A stretch of 64,000 nt of DNA, taken from NCBI RefSeq assembly GCF_019345525.1, contig NZ_JAHKRA010000007.1, positions 1 to 64,000 on the forward strand. Direction: 5' to 3'. The notes beneath the pieces were generated by a model. It searched no databases, was not told where the DNA came from, and saw nothing but the letters and a program-made list of their open reading frames with translations. Below, piece by piece: positions 7,937 to 17,719 of the stretch (its first letter is position 1; each line of letters starts with the position of its first letter). The stretch comes from Flavobacterium sp. NKUCC04_CG (GTDB lineage Bacteria > Bacteroidota > Bacteroidia > Flavobacteriales > Flavobacteriaceae). A program made the position numbers and the translations under genes.

Positions 7937-9628
7937 ATGTCACCAACCAAAGTTTTAGAAGTAAAATCTGTTTCCATCGAATTTAAAGTCGATAAAGTAT
8001 GGAAGCCCATTATCAAAAATCTTTCTTTTTATATCGGTGCCAATGAAATTGTTGGTATAGTCGGAGAGTCTGGTTCTGGAAAGTCGGTGACTTCTTTGGC
8101 GTTGATGGGTTTATTGCCCGAGGCGGTTTCTCGTATATCCGAGGGGCAGATTGTTTTTGATCAGGTCGATTTGACTCAAAATACTTCAAGAGATTGGCGG
8201 TCGGTACGCGGTCGGAAAATCGCAATGATTTTCCAAGAGCCTATGAGTTCATTAAATCCTTCTATGCGTTGTGGTGCTCAGGTTGCCGAGATGTTGGCAG
8301 AGCATACAACCGCTTCTAAAGCCGCTATTAAATCTGAGGTATTGGCCCTTTTTGAAAAGGTAAAACTGCCTGATCCACAGGGAATTTTTAATAAATATCC
8401 GCATCAAATCTCGGGCGGACAAAAACAAAGGGTCATGATTGCCATGGCCATAGCTTGTAAGCCGCAGTTGCTCATTGCTGATGAGCCTACTACGGCCTTG
8501 GATGTTACCGTTCAAAGGGAAATCATCACCTTATTGCAAGATTTACAACGCGAAACGGCTATGAGTATCTTGTTTATTACTCACGACTTGGCGTTGATTT
8601 CTGAAATTGCACAGCGCACTTTAGTTTTATATAAAGGAGAGCTTGTTGAGCAGGGCAATACGCAACAAATTTTTGAAAACCCCACACATATATACACGCG
8701 GGCTTTAATCAGCTCGAGACCATCGTTGGATTTCCGCTTAGAGCGCTTACCGACCATATCCGACTTTTTAAACCAAACACCGTTATCCGAGGTTGTCACC
8801 GCACAAGAGCGAAAACAGCGTTTGGAAGTGCTTTACCAACAAGAACCCTTATTGGAAATTCGCGACTTGGGAAAGGAGTATTTAAACGGAGGAAATTGGT
8901 TTTCGAAATCGAAATTTCAGGCCTTATCCGAGGTCAATTTAAAGATTTACGAAGGCGAGACTTTGGGATTGGTAGGAGAGAGTGGTTGTGGAAAATCGAC
9001 TTTAGGCAATGCAATTCTTCAATTGGACCGCGCCAGTTCGGGCTCTATTTTTTATAGGGGAAAAGACGTTACGCATTTGTCTAAAAGTGCTTTAAGGGCG
9101 TTGAGAAAGGAAATTCAAATTATCTTTCAAGATCCGTATTCCTCACTAAATCCGCGTATCACGGTGGGAAAAGCCATTATGGAGCCTATGAAGGTGCATG
9201 GACTGTACGGTTCTGATCGCGAACGAAAAAACAAAACCGTCGAGATATTAGAACGTGTAGGATTAGATGAAACTTGTTTTAATCGTTATCCCCATGAATT
9301 TTCTGGCGGACAACGACAGCGAATAGGTATTGCCCGAACCATAGCCTTACAGCCCAAGCTCATCGTTTGTGATGAATCGGTTTCTGCTTTGGATATTTCT
9401 GTTCAGGCCCAAGTTTTAAACCTGTTAAACGAACTCAAAGAAAATTTCGGTTTTACTTATCTGTTTATTTCCCACGATTTGGCCGTGGTAAAATACATGT
9501 CCGATCAAGTGGCGGTGATGAACAAGGGAAGGATTGTGGAGATGAATGAGGCGGATGCCTTATATCAGCATCCTCAAACGGCCTATACGCAAACCTTAAT
9601 TGAAGCCATTCCGCGATCAAAAAATTAA
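7937..9628 (+). CDS. Fused oligopeptide/dipeptide ABC transporter ATPase (OppDF-type)
   Basis: Two ABC ATPase domains are joined in one 563-residue chain. Domain 1 has Walker A GESGSGKS, signature SGGQKQR and Walker B LLIADEPTT. Domain 2 has GESGCGKS, SGGQRQR and LIVCDESVSALD. Each is followed by the short oligopeptide-transporter tail (HIYTRALISSRPS; HPQTAYTQTLIEAIP). It should energise uptake of peptides or similar solutes together with permeases and a binding protein that are not in this window, so it works with partners encoded elsewhere. The fused form resembles GsiA/YejF. Confidence 0.92.
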   Translation: MSPTKVLEVKSVSIEFKVDKVWKPIIKNLSFYIGANEIVGIVGESGSGKSVTSLALMGLLPEAVSRISEGQIVFDQVDLTQNTSRDWRSVRGRKIAMIFQEPMSSLNPSMRCGAQVAEMLAEHTTASKAAIKSEVLALFEKVKLPDPQGIFNKYPHQISGGQKQRVMIAMAIACKPQLLIADEPTTALDVTVQREIITLLQDLQRETAMSILFITHDLALISEIAQRTLVLYKGELVEQGNTQQIFENPTHIYTRALISSRPSLDFRLERLPTISDFLNQTPLSEVVTAQERKQRLEVLYQQEPLLEIRDLGKEYLNGGNWFSKSKFQALSEVNLKIYEGETLGLVGESGCGKSTLGNAILQLDRASSGSIFYRGKDVTHLSKSALRALRKEIQIIFQDPYSSLNPRITVGKAIMEPMKVHGLYGSDRERKNKTVEILERVGLDETCFNRYPHEFSGGQRQRIGIARTIALQPKLIVCDESVSALDISVQAQVLNLLNELKENFGFTYLFISHDLAVVKYMSDQVAVMNKGRIVEMNEADALYQHPQTAYTQTLIEAIPRSKN

Positions 9629-9649
9629 ATGCGAAATCAAGGGGTTAAA

Positions 9650-9683
9650 AATAGCCCTTTCAATGGGTGTTGAAAAGGCTATT
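9650..9683. terminator. Shared terminator between convergent genes
   Basis: AATAGCC with GGCTATT and TTTCAA with TTGAAA form a 13-bp stem with one mismatch. A T-run on the minus strand suits the saccharopine dehydrogenase-like gene, and the hairpin may also stop the ABC gene. Confidence 0.75.
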
Positions 9684-9691
9684 GTGTTGGA

Positions 9692-11041
9692 TTAGTATCC
9701 GGTATAAGGAACTTCTTTTTCGTGAAATACAATTCCGTAATGTTCTAACTCTTGTAAAATCGGTTCGTAAACCTCTTTTTCAATAGGCATTTGCACCCCT
9801 GGCGTAGAGATAATTCCCTTAAGTATTTTTATAGCGGCTATGGCAACGGGTAATCCTACGGTTTTAGCCATAGCAGTATAGGTTTGATCGTCGCCAATAC
9901 AAACCATTTTAGAGTCGATTTCTTTGCGTACACCGTCCAATTCATAACCAAACTTGTGATACATCACTATCATGTCTTTGTCGTGTTCTTTTAAGTCCCA
10001 ACTATCGCTTAATATCTTTTCCAGTATTTGTGCAGGAGTGGCCTTTTTTAAACCGATAATTTTATCGGGATTAAAAATATCCAATTCCATCAACTTGTCC
10101 CACATAATGTCATCTTGATCGAGATTTAAAGCCAATCGCAATTTGATTTCAACCGAATCTGACGGATGGTAAGGTAAATACGAATTGATAAATTCGCGGT
10201 ACGACATCTGTTCGGAATTGTCTATGGTATAACTGTCATCGGTTAGTCCCAATTCAACAAACATATTCCAAGCTTTGGAATAGCCAACTCTACGTATGGT
10301 TCCTCTAAAAACCGTTAGCGCATCGTCCAGTCCGTAAACGGAGCGGTATTTTAGGGAGTCTCTATTGGCATAACCTTCAAAGCGGCCATAGCCTTCGATT
10401 TCCATAAACTCCGTTCTTCTGAAAAGCTTGTTATAGGGAATGTATTTGTACTGTCCTTCTTGAATAAATTTTGCGGCACCGCCTTGTCCGGCCAATACCA
10501 CATTTCTCGGATTCCAAGTAAACTTGTAATTCCATAAATTATCATCCGATTCTGGAGCTACTAAACCACCACAGAACGATTCAAACAAGATGATTTTTCC
10601 ACCTTTGGCGCGTATTTCGTCTAAGATTTTCATGGCACTCATATGGTCGATACCCGGATCAAGTCCGATTTCGTTCATAAAAACCAAACCGTTTTTCTTA
10701 ACCTCTTCATCCAAAGCGGCCATTTCTGGACTAATATAGGATGCGGTTACCAAGTGCTTTCTGTAAGTCAAACAATCTTTTGCCAATTCAATATGTAAAA
10801 AGGCAGGAAGCATAGAAATGACAATGTCCGCCTTGGCAATCTCTTCTCTACGGCGATCAACATCGTGTAAATCAAGAGCTATAGCAGTAGCATTAGGGTG
10901 CTTATTTGTTTTCTTTTGAGCCAATTCTAATGAAAGATCAGCTATAGTCAAATGTAAATTTTCTAAATCGGATTTTTCTAATAGATATTTAATTAGAGAT
11001 GAAGCTGATCGACCTGCTCCAACAATTAAAATATTTCTCAT
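9692..11041 (-). CDS. Saccharopine dehydrogenase-like oxidoreductase
   Basis: This 449-residue enzyme has an N-terminal Rossmann domain (ILIVGAGRSASSLI) followed by the conserved SDH region (DIVISMLPAFLHIELAKDC, NEIGLDPGIDHMSA, FCGGLVAPESDDNLWNYKFTWNPRNV). It belongs to the saccharopine reductase/dehydrogenase (Lys9-like) group. Bacterial members may act in lysine degradation or polyamine metabolism (carboxynorspermidine dehydrogenase), and sequence alone does not decide. It is monocistronic. Confidence 0.88.
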   Translation of the reverse strand: MRNILIVGAGRSASSLIKYLLEKSDLENLHLTIADLSLELAQKKTNKHPNATAIALDLHDVDRRREEIAKADIVISMLPAFLHIELAKDCLTYRKHLVTASYISPEMAALDEEVKKNGLVFMNEIGLDPGIDHMSAMKILDEIRAKGGKIILFESFCGGLVAPESDDNLWNYKFTWNPRNVVLAGQGGAAKFIQEGQYKYIPYNKLFRRTEFMEIEGYGRFEGYANRDSLKYRSVYGLDDALTVFRGTIRRVGYSKAWNMFVELGLTDDSYTIDNSEQMSYREFINSYLPYHPSDSVEIKLRLALNLDQDDIMWDKLMELDIFNPDKIIGLKKATPAQILEKILSDSWDLKEHDKDMIVMYHKFGYELDGVRKEIDSKMVCIGDDQTYTAMAKTVGLPVAIAAIKILKGIISTPGVQMPIEKEVYEPILQELEHYGIVFHEKEVPYTGY

Positions 11042-11138
11042 AATGTGGTTTTTAATTAAAACACGAAAATAGCGATTTCACTAGCGCTAAAAAATAAAAA
11101 ACCATTTTATTTTGAAAGGAAGTTAATTTAAAGAATTG

Positions 11139-11146
11139 TATATTTG
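11139..11146 (+). promoter_or_regulatory. -7 element TATATTTG (DUF423 gene)
   Basis: A perfect TAnnTTTG lies 14 bases before the start codon. A TTG at 11112-11114 is 24 bases upstream, slightly long for a -33 element. Confidence 0.6.
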
Positions 11147-11159
11147 AAATAAAAAGAAC

Positions 11160-11552
11160 ATGGACAAAAAGATATTGGGTTTAGCGGCTCTTTTGGGAGG
11201 AATTGCTGTGATTTTGGGTGCTTTTGGCGCTCATGGACTTAAGGCAGTACTCGATGAAAGTCAATTGCTAACCTTCGAAACGGGGGTGCGGTATCAGGTG
11301 TATCACGCCTTATTTTTACTTTTTGTAAGTATCACGCCTAGCTGCACTGCTAAGGCAAAAAAAGCTATTGCATATTTGGTTGGTTTTGGAGTGTTGTTTT
11401 TTTCAGGCTCCATTTATTTGTTGGCGACTAATGATCTGACGCCTATAGATTTTAAGTTTTTAGGGCCAATTACTCCTGTAGGAGGTCTTTTGTTGATTAC
11501 GGCTTGGTTTACGGTCGCATATCAGGCATTTTTTGTCAAAAAAGGGATTTAA
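11160..11552 (+). CDS. DUF423 small membrane protein
   Basis: The 130-residue protein has four transmembrane segments and the family's N-terminal signature ([10 protein letters not shown], then YHALFLL). DUF423/YgdD proteins are inner-membrane proteins of unknown function. It lies just upstream of pckA but has its own promoter-like box, and pckA has another. Confidence 0.9.
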   Translation: MDKKILGLAALLGGIAVILGAFGAHGLKAVLDESQLLTFETGVRYQVYHALFLLFVSITPSCTAKAKKAIAYLVGFGVLFFSGSIYLLATNDLTPIDFKFLGPITPVGGLLLITAWFTVAYQAFFVKKGI

Positions 11553-11588
11553 AACCGATTTTAGTATCGATATTTTTAAATTTATTTC

Positions 11589-11596
11589 TAAGTTTG
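11589..11596 (+). promoter_or_regulatory. -7 element TAAGTTTG (pckA)
   Basis: A perfect TAnnTTTG lies 32 bases before ATG 11629. It also argues against the longer frame starting at 11533, which would place the start upstream of this promoter. Confidence 0.65.
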
Positions 11597-11628
11597 CAAA
11601 CATATTAACAACAACACATTTTATAGAT

Positions 11629-13242
11629 ATGAATGTTTCTAAATCTATCTCGTTAGAAAAATACGGCATTGCAGATGCGGTTGAGATTATTCACAACCCT
11701 TCTTACGAATATTTGTATGACGAGGAAATTAGCCCAAAATTAGAAGGGTTCGAAAAAGGCGAATTAACAGAGCTTGGAGCAATAAATGTAATGACAGGTG
11801 TGTTTACAGGACGTTCACCTAAAGATAAATATATAGTTAAGGATGCGGTTACAGAAAATACAGTTTGGTGGAATTCTCCTCAAAGTGTAAACGACAACAA
11901 ACCCATCGACCAAAATACCTGGAATGCGCTTAAAGAAAATACAGTTAAGCAACTTTCTAATAAAAAGCTTTATGTAGTAGATGCTTTTTGTGGAGCTAAT
12001 GAGAACTCGCGTTTAAAAGTGAGATTTATCATGGAAGTGGCTTGGCAAGCGCATTTTGTTAAAAACATGTTTATTCGCCCTACACAGGAAGAATTGGATA
12101 ACTTCGGTGAGCCAGACTTCGTCGTGATGAATGCGTCTAAGACTTCTTTTGAAAAATATAAGGACTACGGATTAAATTCGGAGGTTTATATTGCATTTAA
12201 CCTAACAGAGAAAATCCAAATCATTGGAGGTACTTGGTATGGTGGAGAGATGAAAAAGGGAATGTTTGCGATGATGAACTACTATTTGCCTTTGCAAGGA
12301 ATGGCTTCCATGCACTGTTCTGCCAATAAAGGTAAGGATGGGGATGTAGCGGTTTTCTTTGGTTTGTCAGGTACAGGTAAAACAACGCTTTCAACAGATC
12401 CAAAACGCGAATTAATCGGTGACGATGAACACGGATGGGACAATGATGGTGTTTTTAACTTCGAAGGAGGTTGTTATGCTAAAACCATTGACTTGAGTAA
12501 AGAACACGAACCGGATATCTATAATGCCATCCGTAAAGATGCGTTATTGGAAAATGTAACGGTTTTAGAAGGGGGTAAAATTGACTTTAAAGACGGTTCT
12601 ACCACTCAAAATACCCGTGTTTCTTACCCAATTTATCATATTGACAATATTGTTAAGCCGGTTTCTAAGGCTGGACATGCTACCAAAGTAATCTTCTTAA
12701 CGGCAGATGCTTTTGGGGTAATGCCTCCGGTTTCTAAATTGACACCTGAACAAACAAAATATTATTTCCTTTCTGGGTTTACAGCAAAATTAGCTGGTAC
12801 TGAAAGAGGAGTTACACAACCTGAACCAACATTTTCAGCTTGTTTCGGTAAGGCGTTCTTATCTTTGCATCCAACCAAATACGGTGAGGAGTTGGTAAAG
12901 AAAATGGAGCAGCACAACGCGACGGCTTATATGGTAAACACCGGATGGAACGGAACGGGTAAGCGAATTTCTATAAAGGATACTAGAGCTATTATCGATA
13001 GTATTTTAAATGGTTCTATCGAAGAAGCGGAAACGGAAATCGTTCCTATTTTTAATTTGGTAGTTCCTAAAGCTTTAGAAGCGGTAGATACGGCAATTCT
13101 AGACCCTAGAAATACCTATCAAAACGCTTCGGACTGGGATACTAAAGCAAAGGATTTAGCGGCTTTGTTCGTTAAGAATTTTGCAAACTATACCGATAAT
13201 GAAGAAGGTAAATCTCTAGTAGCGGCAGGTCCACAAGTTTAG
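11629..13242 (+). CDS. pckA: Phosphoenolpyruvate carboxykinase (ATP)
   Basis: This 537-residue enzyme converts oxaloacetate and ATP to PEP, CO2 and ADP, the first committed step of gluconeogenesis. The ATP-type signature is clear: [12 protein letters not shown] near the N-terminus, P-loop [11 protein letters not shown], the metal/kinase region [24 protein letters not shown], and [16 protein letters not shown]. The start at ATG 11629 ([14 protein letters not shown]) gives the usual family length. Confidence 0.97.
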   Translation: MNVSKSISLEKYGIADAVEIIHNPSYEYLYDEEISPKLEGFEKGELTELGAINVMTGVFTGRSPKDKYIVKDAVTENTVWWNSPQSVNDNKPIDQNTWNALKENTVKQLSNKKLYVVDAFCGANENSRLKVRFIMEVAWQAHFVKNMFIRPTQEELDNFGEPDFVVMNASKTSFEKYKDYGLNSEVYIAFNLTEKIQIIGGTWYGGEMKKGMFAMMNYYLPLQGMASMHCSANKGKDGDVAVFFGLSGTGKTTLSTDPKRELIGDDEHGWDNDGVFNFEGGCYAKTIDLSKEHEPDIYNAIRKDALLENVTVLEGGKIDFKDGSTTQNTRVSYPIYHIDNIVKPVSKAGHATKVIFLTADAFGVMPPVSKLTPEQTKYYFLSGFTAKLAGTERGVTQPEPTFSACFGKAFLSLHPTKYGEELVKKMEQHNATAYMVNTGWNGTGKRISIKDTRAIIDSILNGSIEEAETEIVPIFNLVVPKALEAVDTAILDPRNTYQNASDWDTKAKDLAALFVKNFANYTDNEEGKSLVAAGPQV

Positions 13243-13266
13243 ATTTTTCTTTCTTAAAGATAAAAA

Positions 13267-13290
13267 AGCCAGATGAGAAATCATCTGGCT
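13267..13290 (+). terminator. pckA terminator
   Basis: AGCCAGATGA pairs with TCATCTGGCT, followed by TTCTTGTTTTT. Confidence 0.8.
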
Positions 13291-13415
13291 TCTTGTTTTT
13301 AAGCGATTTTGCGGCTTGTTTTTTTCTAGACAAGGTCTATTAGTAAAAATGGAAAAACTAGCCTTAAAGGCTTTTATAAGGAGTTCTTCGGGCTTGTTTT
13401 GGTTTTCTTCTAAAA

Positions 13416-13448
13416 TAAAAGGGCTGTCTCAAAAAGACAGCCCTTTTA
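13416..13448. terminator. Terminator for hemD operon (minus)
   Basis: TAAAAGGGCTGTC pairs with GACAGCCCTTTTA around a small A-rich loop, with T-rich flanks on both strands. It lies about 50 bases after the end of hemD. Confidence 0.8.
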
Positions 13449-13498
13449 TTTTAATCTTAAAGTATTTTTATTTAAATGAGTGACTCGTTTGTCGGTTA

Positions 13499-14242
13499 CT
13501 ATTTATTTGCTTTGGTTATGTATTTTTCCAAAGCCATAGTCATCGAAGGAGCTTCTGGACTTGGTGCCATAATATCCACTCTTAGACCGTGGTCTAAAGC
13601 TTCTTTTTGAGTAGTGCTACCAAAGACGGCTATACGAGTATTGTTTTGCTCAAAGTCTGGAAAATTCATAAAAAGAGATTTTATTCCGGTTGGGCTAAAG
13701 AAAGCCAAAACGTCATAATACACATCTTTTAAATCTGAAAGATCGCTCATCACTGTTCTGTAAAATACACCTTCAGTCCAGTCGATTTTCAACGCGTTTA
13801 AGGTCGTTGGTACATCGGCGTTTAATTGGTCAGAAGCGGGTAATAAGAACTTCTCATCCTTGTATTTCTTGATAAGGGGCGCGATATCTACAAAATCTTT
13901 AAGACCTACGTATATTTTTCTCTTTCGATAAACCACATACTTTTGAAGGTAATAAGCTACGGCCTCTGATTGGCAGAAATATTTTAGAGTTTCAGGAACT
14001 TTATATCTCATCTCTTCAGCTACACGAAAAAAGTGATCAACAGAGTTTTTGCTCGTTAAAATAATTGCTGTATAATTATTTAAATCAATTTTTTGCTGAC
14101 GAATTTCTTTTGCGGAGACACCCTCAACATGAATAAAGGGTCTAAAGTCAAACTTCACCTTTAATTTCTGTTGTAATTCGAAATACGGTGAATTTTCTAC
14201 TTTAGGCTCTGGTTGAGAAACCAAAATTGTTTTCACTTTCAT
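13499..14242 (-). CDS. hemD: Uroporphyrinogen-III synthase
   Basis: The 247-residue protein fits HemD, which closes and inverts ring D of hydroxymethylbilane in heme biosynthesis. Visible family features are the N-terminal ILVSQPEP, AIILTSKNSVDHFF, and the C-terminal DVLAFFSPTGIKSLF ... IAVFGSTTQKEA. HemD is poorly conserved overall. It follows the DUF4271 gene by 18 bases, in the arrangement common in Flavobacteriaceae. Confidence 0.9.
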   Translation of the reverse strand: MKVKTILVSQPEPKVENSPYFELQQKLKVKFDFRPFIHVEGVSAKEIRQQKIDLNNYTAIILTSKNSVDHFFRVAEEMRYKVPETLKYFCQSEAVAYYLQKYVVYRKRKIYVGLKDFVDIAPLIKKYKDEKFLLPASDQLNADVPTTLNALKIDWTEGVFYRTVMSDLSDLKDVYYDVLAFFSPTGIKSLFMNFPDFEQNNTRIAVFGSTTQKEALDHGLRVDIMAPSPEAPSMTMALEKYITKANK

Positions 14243-14260
14243 AATTTATGTTCTAATGCT

Positions 14261-14926
14261 CTAAGATTTTGTAAACCAATAATAAAGGAAAAAATAGGGA
14301 GCTATTTCAAGAGTGCAAAGATACAAAATAAAATAAAACAATCTATTAAGAATCAAATTTTGATAATTCCTTAAAAAGATGATGTATAAGATGATGTTTG
14401 TTATCATTAATGCAAGCATTATGATGAAAAGGGGGATTTTGCTTGAAAAATCGTTATAAAAAAGAATTAAATTAGCCGGTAATATCAACAAAGAGACATA
14501 GGTACGGTAATTAACTTTTTGTAAATTAAATTGTTCAGAAAACTCCTCGATATTAAATGCAATTGCTACAATTTTCTCTATTAAGTATTTGGCTAAAATA
14601 AAAAAGGTGATGAAATTTAAAATTCTTAAAAAGGATATCAGCGAGTAATGATTGATATAACCAAAACTCTTTAGGCAGATTTGGACAAAAAAGGTTCCCG
14701 AAATCAATTGAACAAAAAACAGGGATATGGTAAAACTGTTTTTGATATTGGAACTGTCTTTGTAAATCTTGGTGTATTTCTCCGAAACGATCAGACGGAG
14801 GTATTCCGCAAAGCGAACTTCATAGACATTTCTATTAATTGCTAGAATGCCAAAGCAAAGCAAAAACAATAATGTTGCCCAGTCTTTGTTCTCAATCACT
14901 CTTTGGGTTAATGTAATATCCATCAT
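14261..14926 (-). CDS. DUF4271 integral membrane protein
   Basis: The 221-residue protein has about six hydrophobic segments and the typical DUF4271 pattern, including a Tyr/Phe-rich N-terminal part (RNVYEVRFAEYLRLI). Function unknown. DUF4271 genes usually precede hemD in this family of bacteria, as here, so a link to heme synthesis or a shared transcript is plausible but unproven. Two adjacent ATG codons make the exact start uncertain by one residue. Confidence 0.88.
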   Translation of the reverse strand: MMDITLTQRVIENKDWATLLFLLCFGILAINRNVYEVRFAEYLRLIVSEKYTKIYKDSSNIKNSFTISLFFVQLISGTFFVQICLKSFGYINHYSLISFLRILNFITFFILAKYLIEKIVAIAFNIEEFSEQFNLQKVNYRTYVSLLILPANLILFYNDFSSKIPLFIIMLALMITNIILYIIFLRNYQNLILNRLFYFILYLCTLEIAPYFFLYYWFTKS

Positions 14927-14978
14927 AACGGCTGTAAAATTACTAATTTTTTTTTCAGAAAAGGATATTGTATTTTAT

Positions 14979-15013
14979 TTGTGGAATAACTTTATATAAA
15001 AAGTTTACTTTTG
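14979..15013 (+). promoter_or_regulatory. Promoter of the glycosyltransferase-pyrC operon
   Basis: TTG (14979-14981) and TACTTTTG (15006-15013) are spaced by 24 bases. The box overlaps the TTG at 15011 that could open a longer frame, which supports ATG 15032 as the true start. Confidence 0.55.
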
Positions 15014-15031
15014 CAAGTAAACGCTATTAAA

Positions 15032-15754
15032 ATGCCTCAAGGAGTTGTCATCATACCCACATATAACGAAATCGAGAACATACAGAACATCATTACGGTT
15101 ACGATGAGTTTACCGGATTATTTTCACGTTTTGGTGGTGGACGATAATTCGCCAGATGGAACTGCGGCGCGAGTTCGGATTCTGCAACAGCAGTTTCCAA
15201 ACCGGCTTTTTCTCGAGGTTAGGAAGCAGAAGGAAGGATTGGGTACGGCCTATGTACATGGTTTTAGATGGGCATTGGATCGTGCATATACCCATATCTT
15301 CGAGATGGATGCCGATTTCTCACACAATCCAATGGATTTACCTTTGCTTTTACAGGCTTGTGAAGAGGGAGCTGCGATGAGTATTGGATCGAGATACGTT
15401 ACTGGTGTTAATGTGGTCAACTGGCCTCTCAATCGCGTATTGTTATCGTATTTTGCTTCGGTTTATGTGCGATTCATTACCCGAATGAAAATAAGAGATA
15501 CCACAGCTGGATTTATCTGTTATCGACGGGAAGTTCTGGAAAACATTCGATTAGACAACATTCGTTTTATCGGATATGCTTTTCAAATTGAGATGAAATA
15601 CCGCGCATTTGTTAGCGGATTTAAGATAGTCGAAGTCCCTATTATTTTTACGGATCGAACACAAGGGGAATCGAAAATGTCAAACGGCATTATTAAAGAA
15701 GCCGTTTTTGGGGTAATTACTCTTAGGATAAAACAACTACTAAACAAACTATAA
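15032..15754 (+). CDS. Polyprenol-phosphate mannosyl/glycosyltransferase (DPM1-like, GT2)
   Basis: The 240-residue GT2 enzyme begins VVIIPTYNEIENI, with nucleotide-binding VVDDNSPDGTA and the metal-binding EMDADFSH motif, followed by IGSRYVTG. It resembles single-domain dolichol-phosphate-mannose synthases without a C-terminal membrane domain, so it likely makes a polyprenyl-phosphate sugar donor at the cytoplasmic face. Its stop overlaps the pyrC start codon by one base, so the genes are translationally coupled. Confidence 0.92.
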   Translation: MPQGVVIIPTYNEIENIQNIITVTMSLPDYFHVLVVDDNSPDGTAARVRILQQQFPNRLFLEVRKQKEGLGTAYVHGFRWALDRAYTHIFEMDADFSHNPMDLPLLLQACEEGAAMSIGSRYVTGVNVVNWPLNRVLLSYFASVYVRFITRMKIRDTTAGFICYRREVLENIRLDNIRFIGYAFQIEMKYRAFVSGFKIVEVPIIFTDRTQGESKMSNGIIKEAVFGVITLRIKQLLNKL

Positions 15755-17091
15755 TGAATGCATTTTTAATAAAAAACGGACAAATCGTCAATGAGGGTCA
15801 AGTCGTTTTCGCAGACATCTTAATTGAAGACGGTCGTATCGCAAAAATAGCTTCGAATATTGACCCTACAAGCCAAATACGCGTAATTGATGCAGCCGGA
15901 TGTTGGGTATTGCCAGGTATGATTGATGATCAGGTTCATTTTAGAGAACCGGGATTAACGCACAAAGGCGATATTGAAAGTGAATCCCGAGCGGCTATTG
16001 CTGGAGGAATTACGTCTTTTATCGAACAACCCAATACCGTACCCAATGCCGTGACTCAAGAGCTGCTAGAGGACAAATATCAAATTGCCAGTCAAAAGTC
16101 TTTTGCCAATTATTCCTTTATGATGGGAGGTACAAACGATAATTTGGAAGAGGTTTTAAAGACAAATCCAAGAAATGTTGCGGGTATCAAATTGTTTTTG
16201 GGGTCTTCAACTGGAAATATGTTGGTCGATAGAGAAGAAGTACTCGAAAAGATTTTTTCTAGCACTAAAATGTTGATAGCGGTACACGCGGAGGACGAGG
16301 CTACAATTCAACAAAATTTAGCACATTATAAAGAGCAATTTGGCGACGATATCGCTGTTGAATGCCACCCTTTAATACGAAGCGCAGAAGCCTGTTATTT
16401 GTCGTCTTCTAAGGCGATTGCCTTGGCTAAAAAAACCGGAGCACGTTTGCATGTGTTCCATGTGTCTACCGCGGTGGAAACAGCGCTTTTTAGAAATGAC
16501 ATTCCCCTAAGTGAAAAAAAGATCACCGCAGAAGTGTGTGTACATCACCTTTGGTTTTCTGATGAAGATTATGCGACTAAAGGAAATTTAATCAAGTGGA
16601 ATCCCGCAGTTAAGTCTGGTGCGGATAGAGCAGCTTTATGGGAAGCCTTGTTAGATGGTCGAATAGATGTGATTGCAACCGATCATGCACCACATACTTT
16701 AGAAGAAAAAGCCAAACCTTATAGTCAAGCGCCATCTGGTGGGCCCTTGGTGCAACACGCGCTAGTAGCCTTGGTGGAAGCAAGTAAAAACGGTAAAATA
16801 AGCCTTGAAAAAATAGTCGAGAAAACGGCGCATAACCCAGCCATTTTATTTCAAATCGAAGAGCGAGGGTTTATACGTGAGGGATATCATGCCGATTTAG
16901 TATTGATTAATCCCAAGTCCAGTTGGACCGTAAGTACTGATAATATTTTATATAAATGTGGATGGTCACCTTTTGAGGGACAAACATTTAGCTCCAAAGT
17001 AACACACACCTTTGTCAACGGAGAATTGGTTTATGAAAACGGATTAATTAATGAAAAAAAGTCGGGACAACGATTGTTGTTTCAGAGATAA
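15754..17091 (+). CDS. pyrC: Dihydroorotase (multifunctional-complex type)
   Basis: The 445-residue amidohydrolase has the class I dihydroorotase features: DDQVHFREPGLTHKGDIESESRAAIAGG without quoting further, the metal-ligand histidines in AVHAEDE and VFHVSTA, and the DHAPHT motif carrying the catalytic Asp. It catalyses closure of carbamoyl-aspartate in pyrimidine synthesis. It sits between the glycosyltransferase and the DUF4296 lipoprotein, the order usual in Flavobacterium. The stop is about 70 bases before the next start. Confidence 0.93.
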   Translation: MNAFLIKNGQIVNEGQVVFADILIEDGRIAKIASNIDPTSQIRVIDAAGCWVLPGMIDDQVHFREPGLTHKGDIESESRAAIAGGITSFIEQPNTVPNAVTQELLEDKYQIASQKSFANYSFMMGGTNDNLEEVLKTNPRNVAGIKLFLGSSTGNMLVDREEVLEKIFSSTKMLIAVHAEDEATIQQNLAHYKEQFGDDIAVECHPLIRSAEACYLSSSKAIALAKKTGARLHVFHVSTAVETALFRNDIPLSEKKITAEVCVHHLWFSDEDYATKGNLIKWNPAVKSGADRAALWEALLDGRIDVIATDHAPHTLEEKAKPYSQAPSGGPLVQHALVALVEASKNGKISLEKIVEKTAHNPAILFQIEERGFIREGYHADLVLINPKSSWTVSTDNILYKCGWSPFEGQTFSSKVTHTFVNGELVYENGLINEKKSGQRLLFQR

Positions 17092-17161
17092 GAAGCAGCG
17101 TATCTTATCCTTACTAGGTTTTTTAAAAGTGGAGACCAAAACGACGACTGTGCATAAAAAA

Positions 17162-17719
17162 ATGAACACCATTATGAAAAAACTAACCTTATTGTGTTGT
17201 CTTTTGGGATTAATGTCCTGTAAAAAAGAATTGGAGAAACCGACTAACTTCATCAGCAAAGATAAGATGACCGATATGTTGTATGACTTTGCCGTGTTGG
17301 GAGGAATTGAAAACATCAGTGCCTTTTATTCGGATACTACCGTTTCGGTTATTCGTGCCAATACCATTTTAAAAAAATATAAAGTGGACAGTTTAACCTT
17401 TGTGGAAAACAACAGGTATTATATTGAATTGGGTGATGAGTCTTATTTTAAAATGCAGGAGGAAATCATGAAGCGATTAGAGGCAAAAAAGGAAGCCTTG
17501 AATAAAATAATTAAGGAAGAGCAGGAAAAGGAACAACGTTTAGAAGACGAGAAAAAAGCTAAGGAAATTAAGGATAAGACCAAGGATGTAAAGACCGAGG
17601 AAAAGGATTTAAAAACGAAGGGAAAAGACAGTGCTGGCGCTAAAAAAATGATGTCTAAAATGGTGTCTAAAATGAATTCAGATACGATTCGCAAAGCGGT
17701 TTTAAAAAGTCAGAAGTAG
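17162..17719 (+). CDS. DUF4296 lipoprotein
   Basis: The 185-residue protein starts with a short signal and lipobox (LLGLMSC). The DUF4296 core has the signature KDKMTDMLYDFAVLGGIE and DSLTFVENNRYYIE, and is followed by a highly charged Lys/Glu coiled-coil tail. The start at ATG 17162 gives a good signal peptide. The frame upstream would add 37 residues and overlap pyrC. Function unknown. Its 3' end overlaps the convergent epimerase gene by 53 bases. Confidence 0.88.
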   Translation: MNTIMKKLTLLCCLLGLMSCKKELEKPTNFISKDKMTDMLYDFAVLGGIENISAFYSDTTVSVIRANTILKKYKVDSLTFVENNRYYIELGDESYFKMQEEIMKRLEAKKEALNKIIKEEQEKEQRLEDEKKAKEIKDKTKDVKTEEKDLKTKGKDSAGAKKMMSKMVSKMNSDTIRKAVLKSQK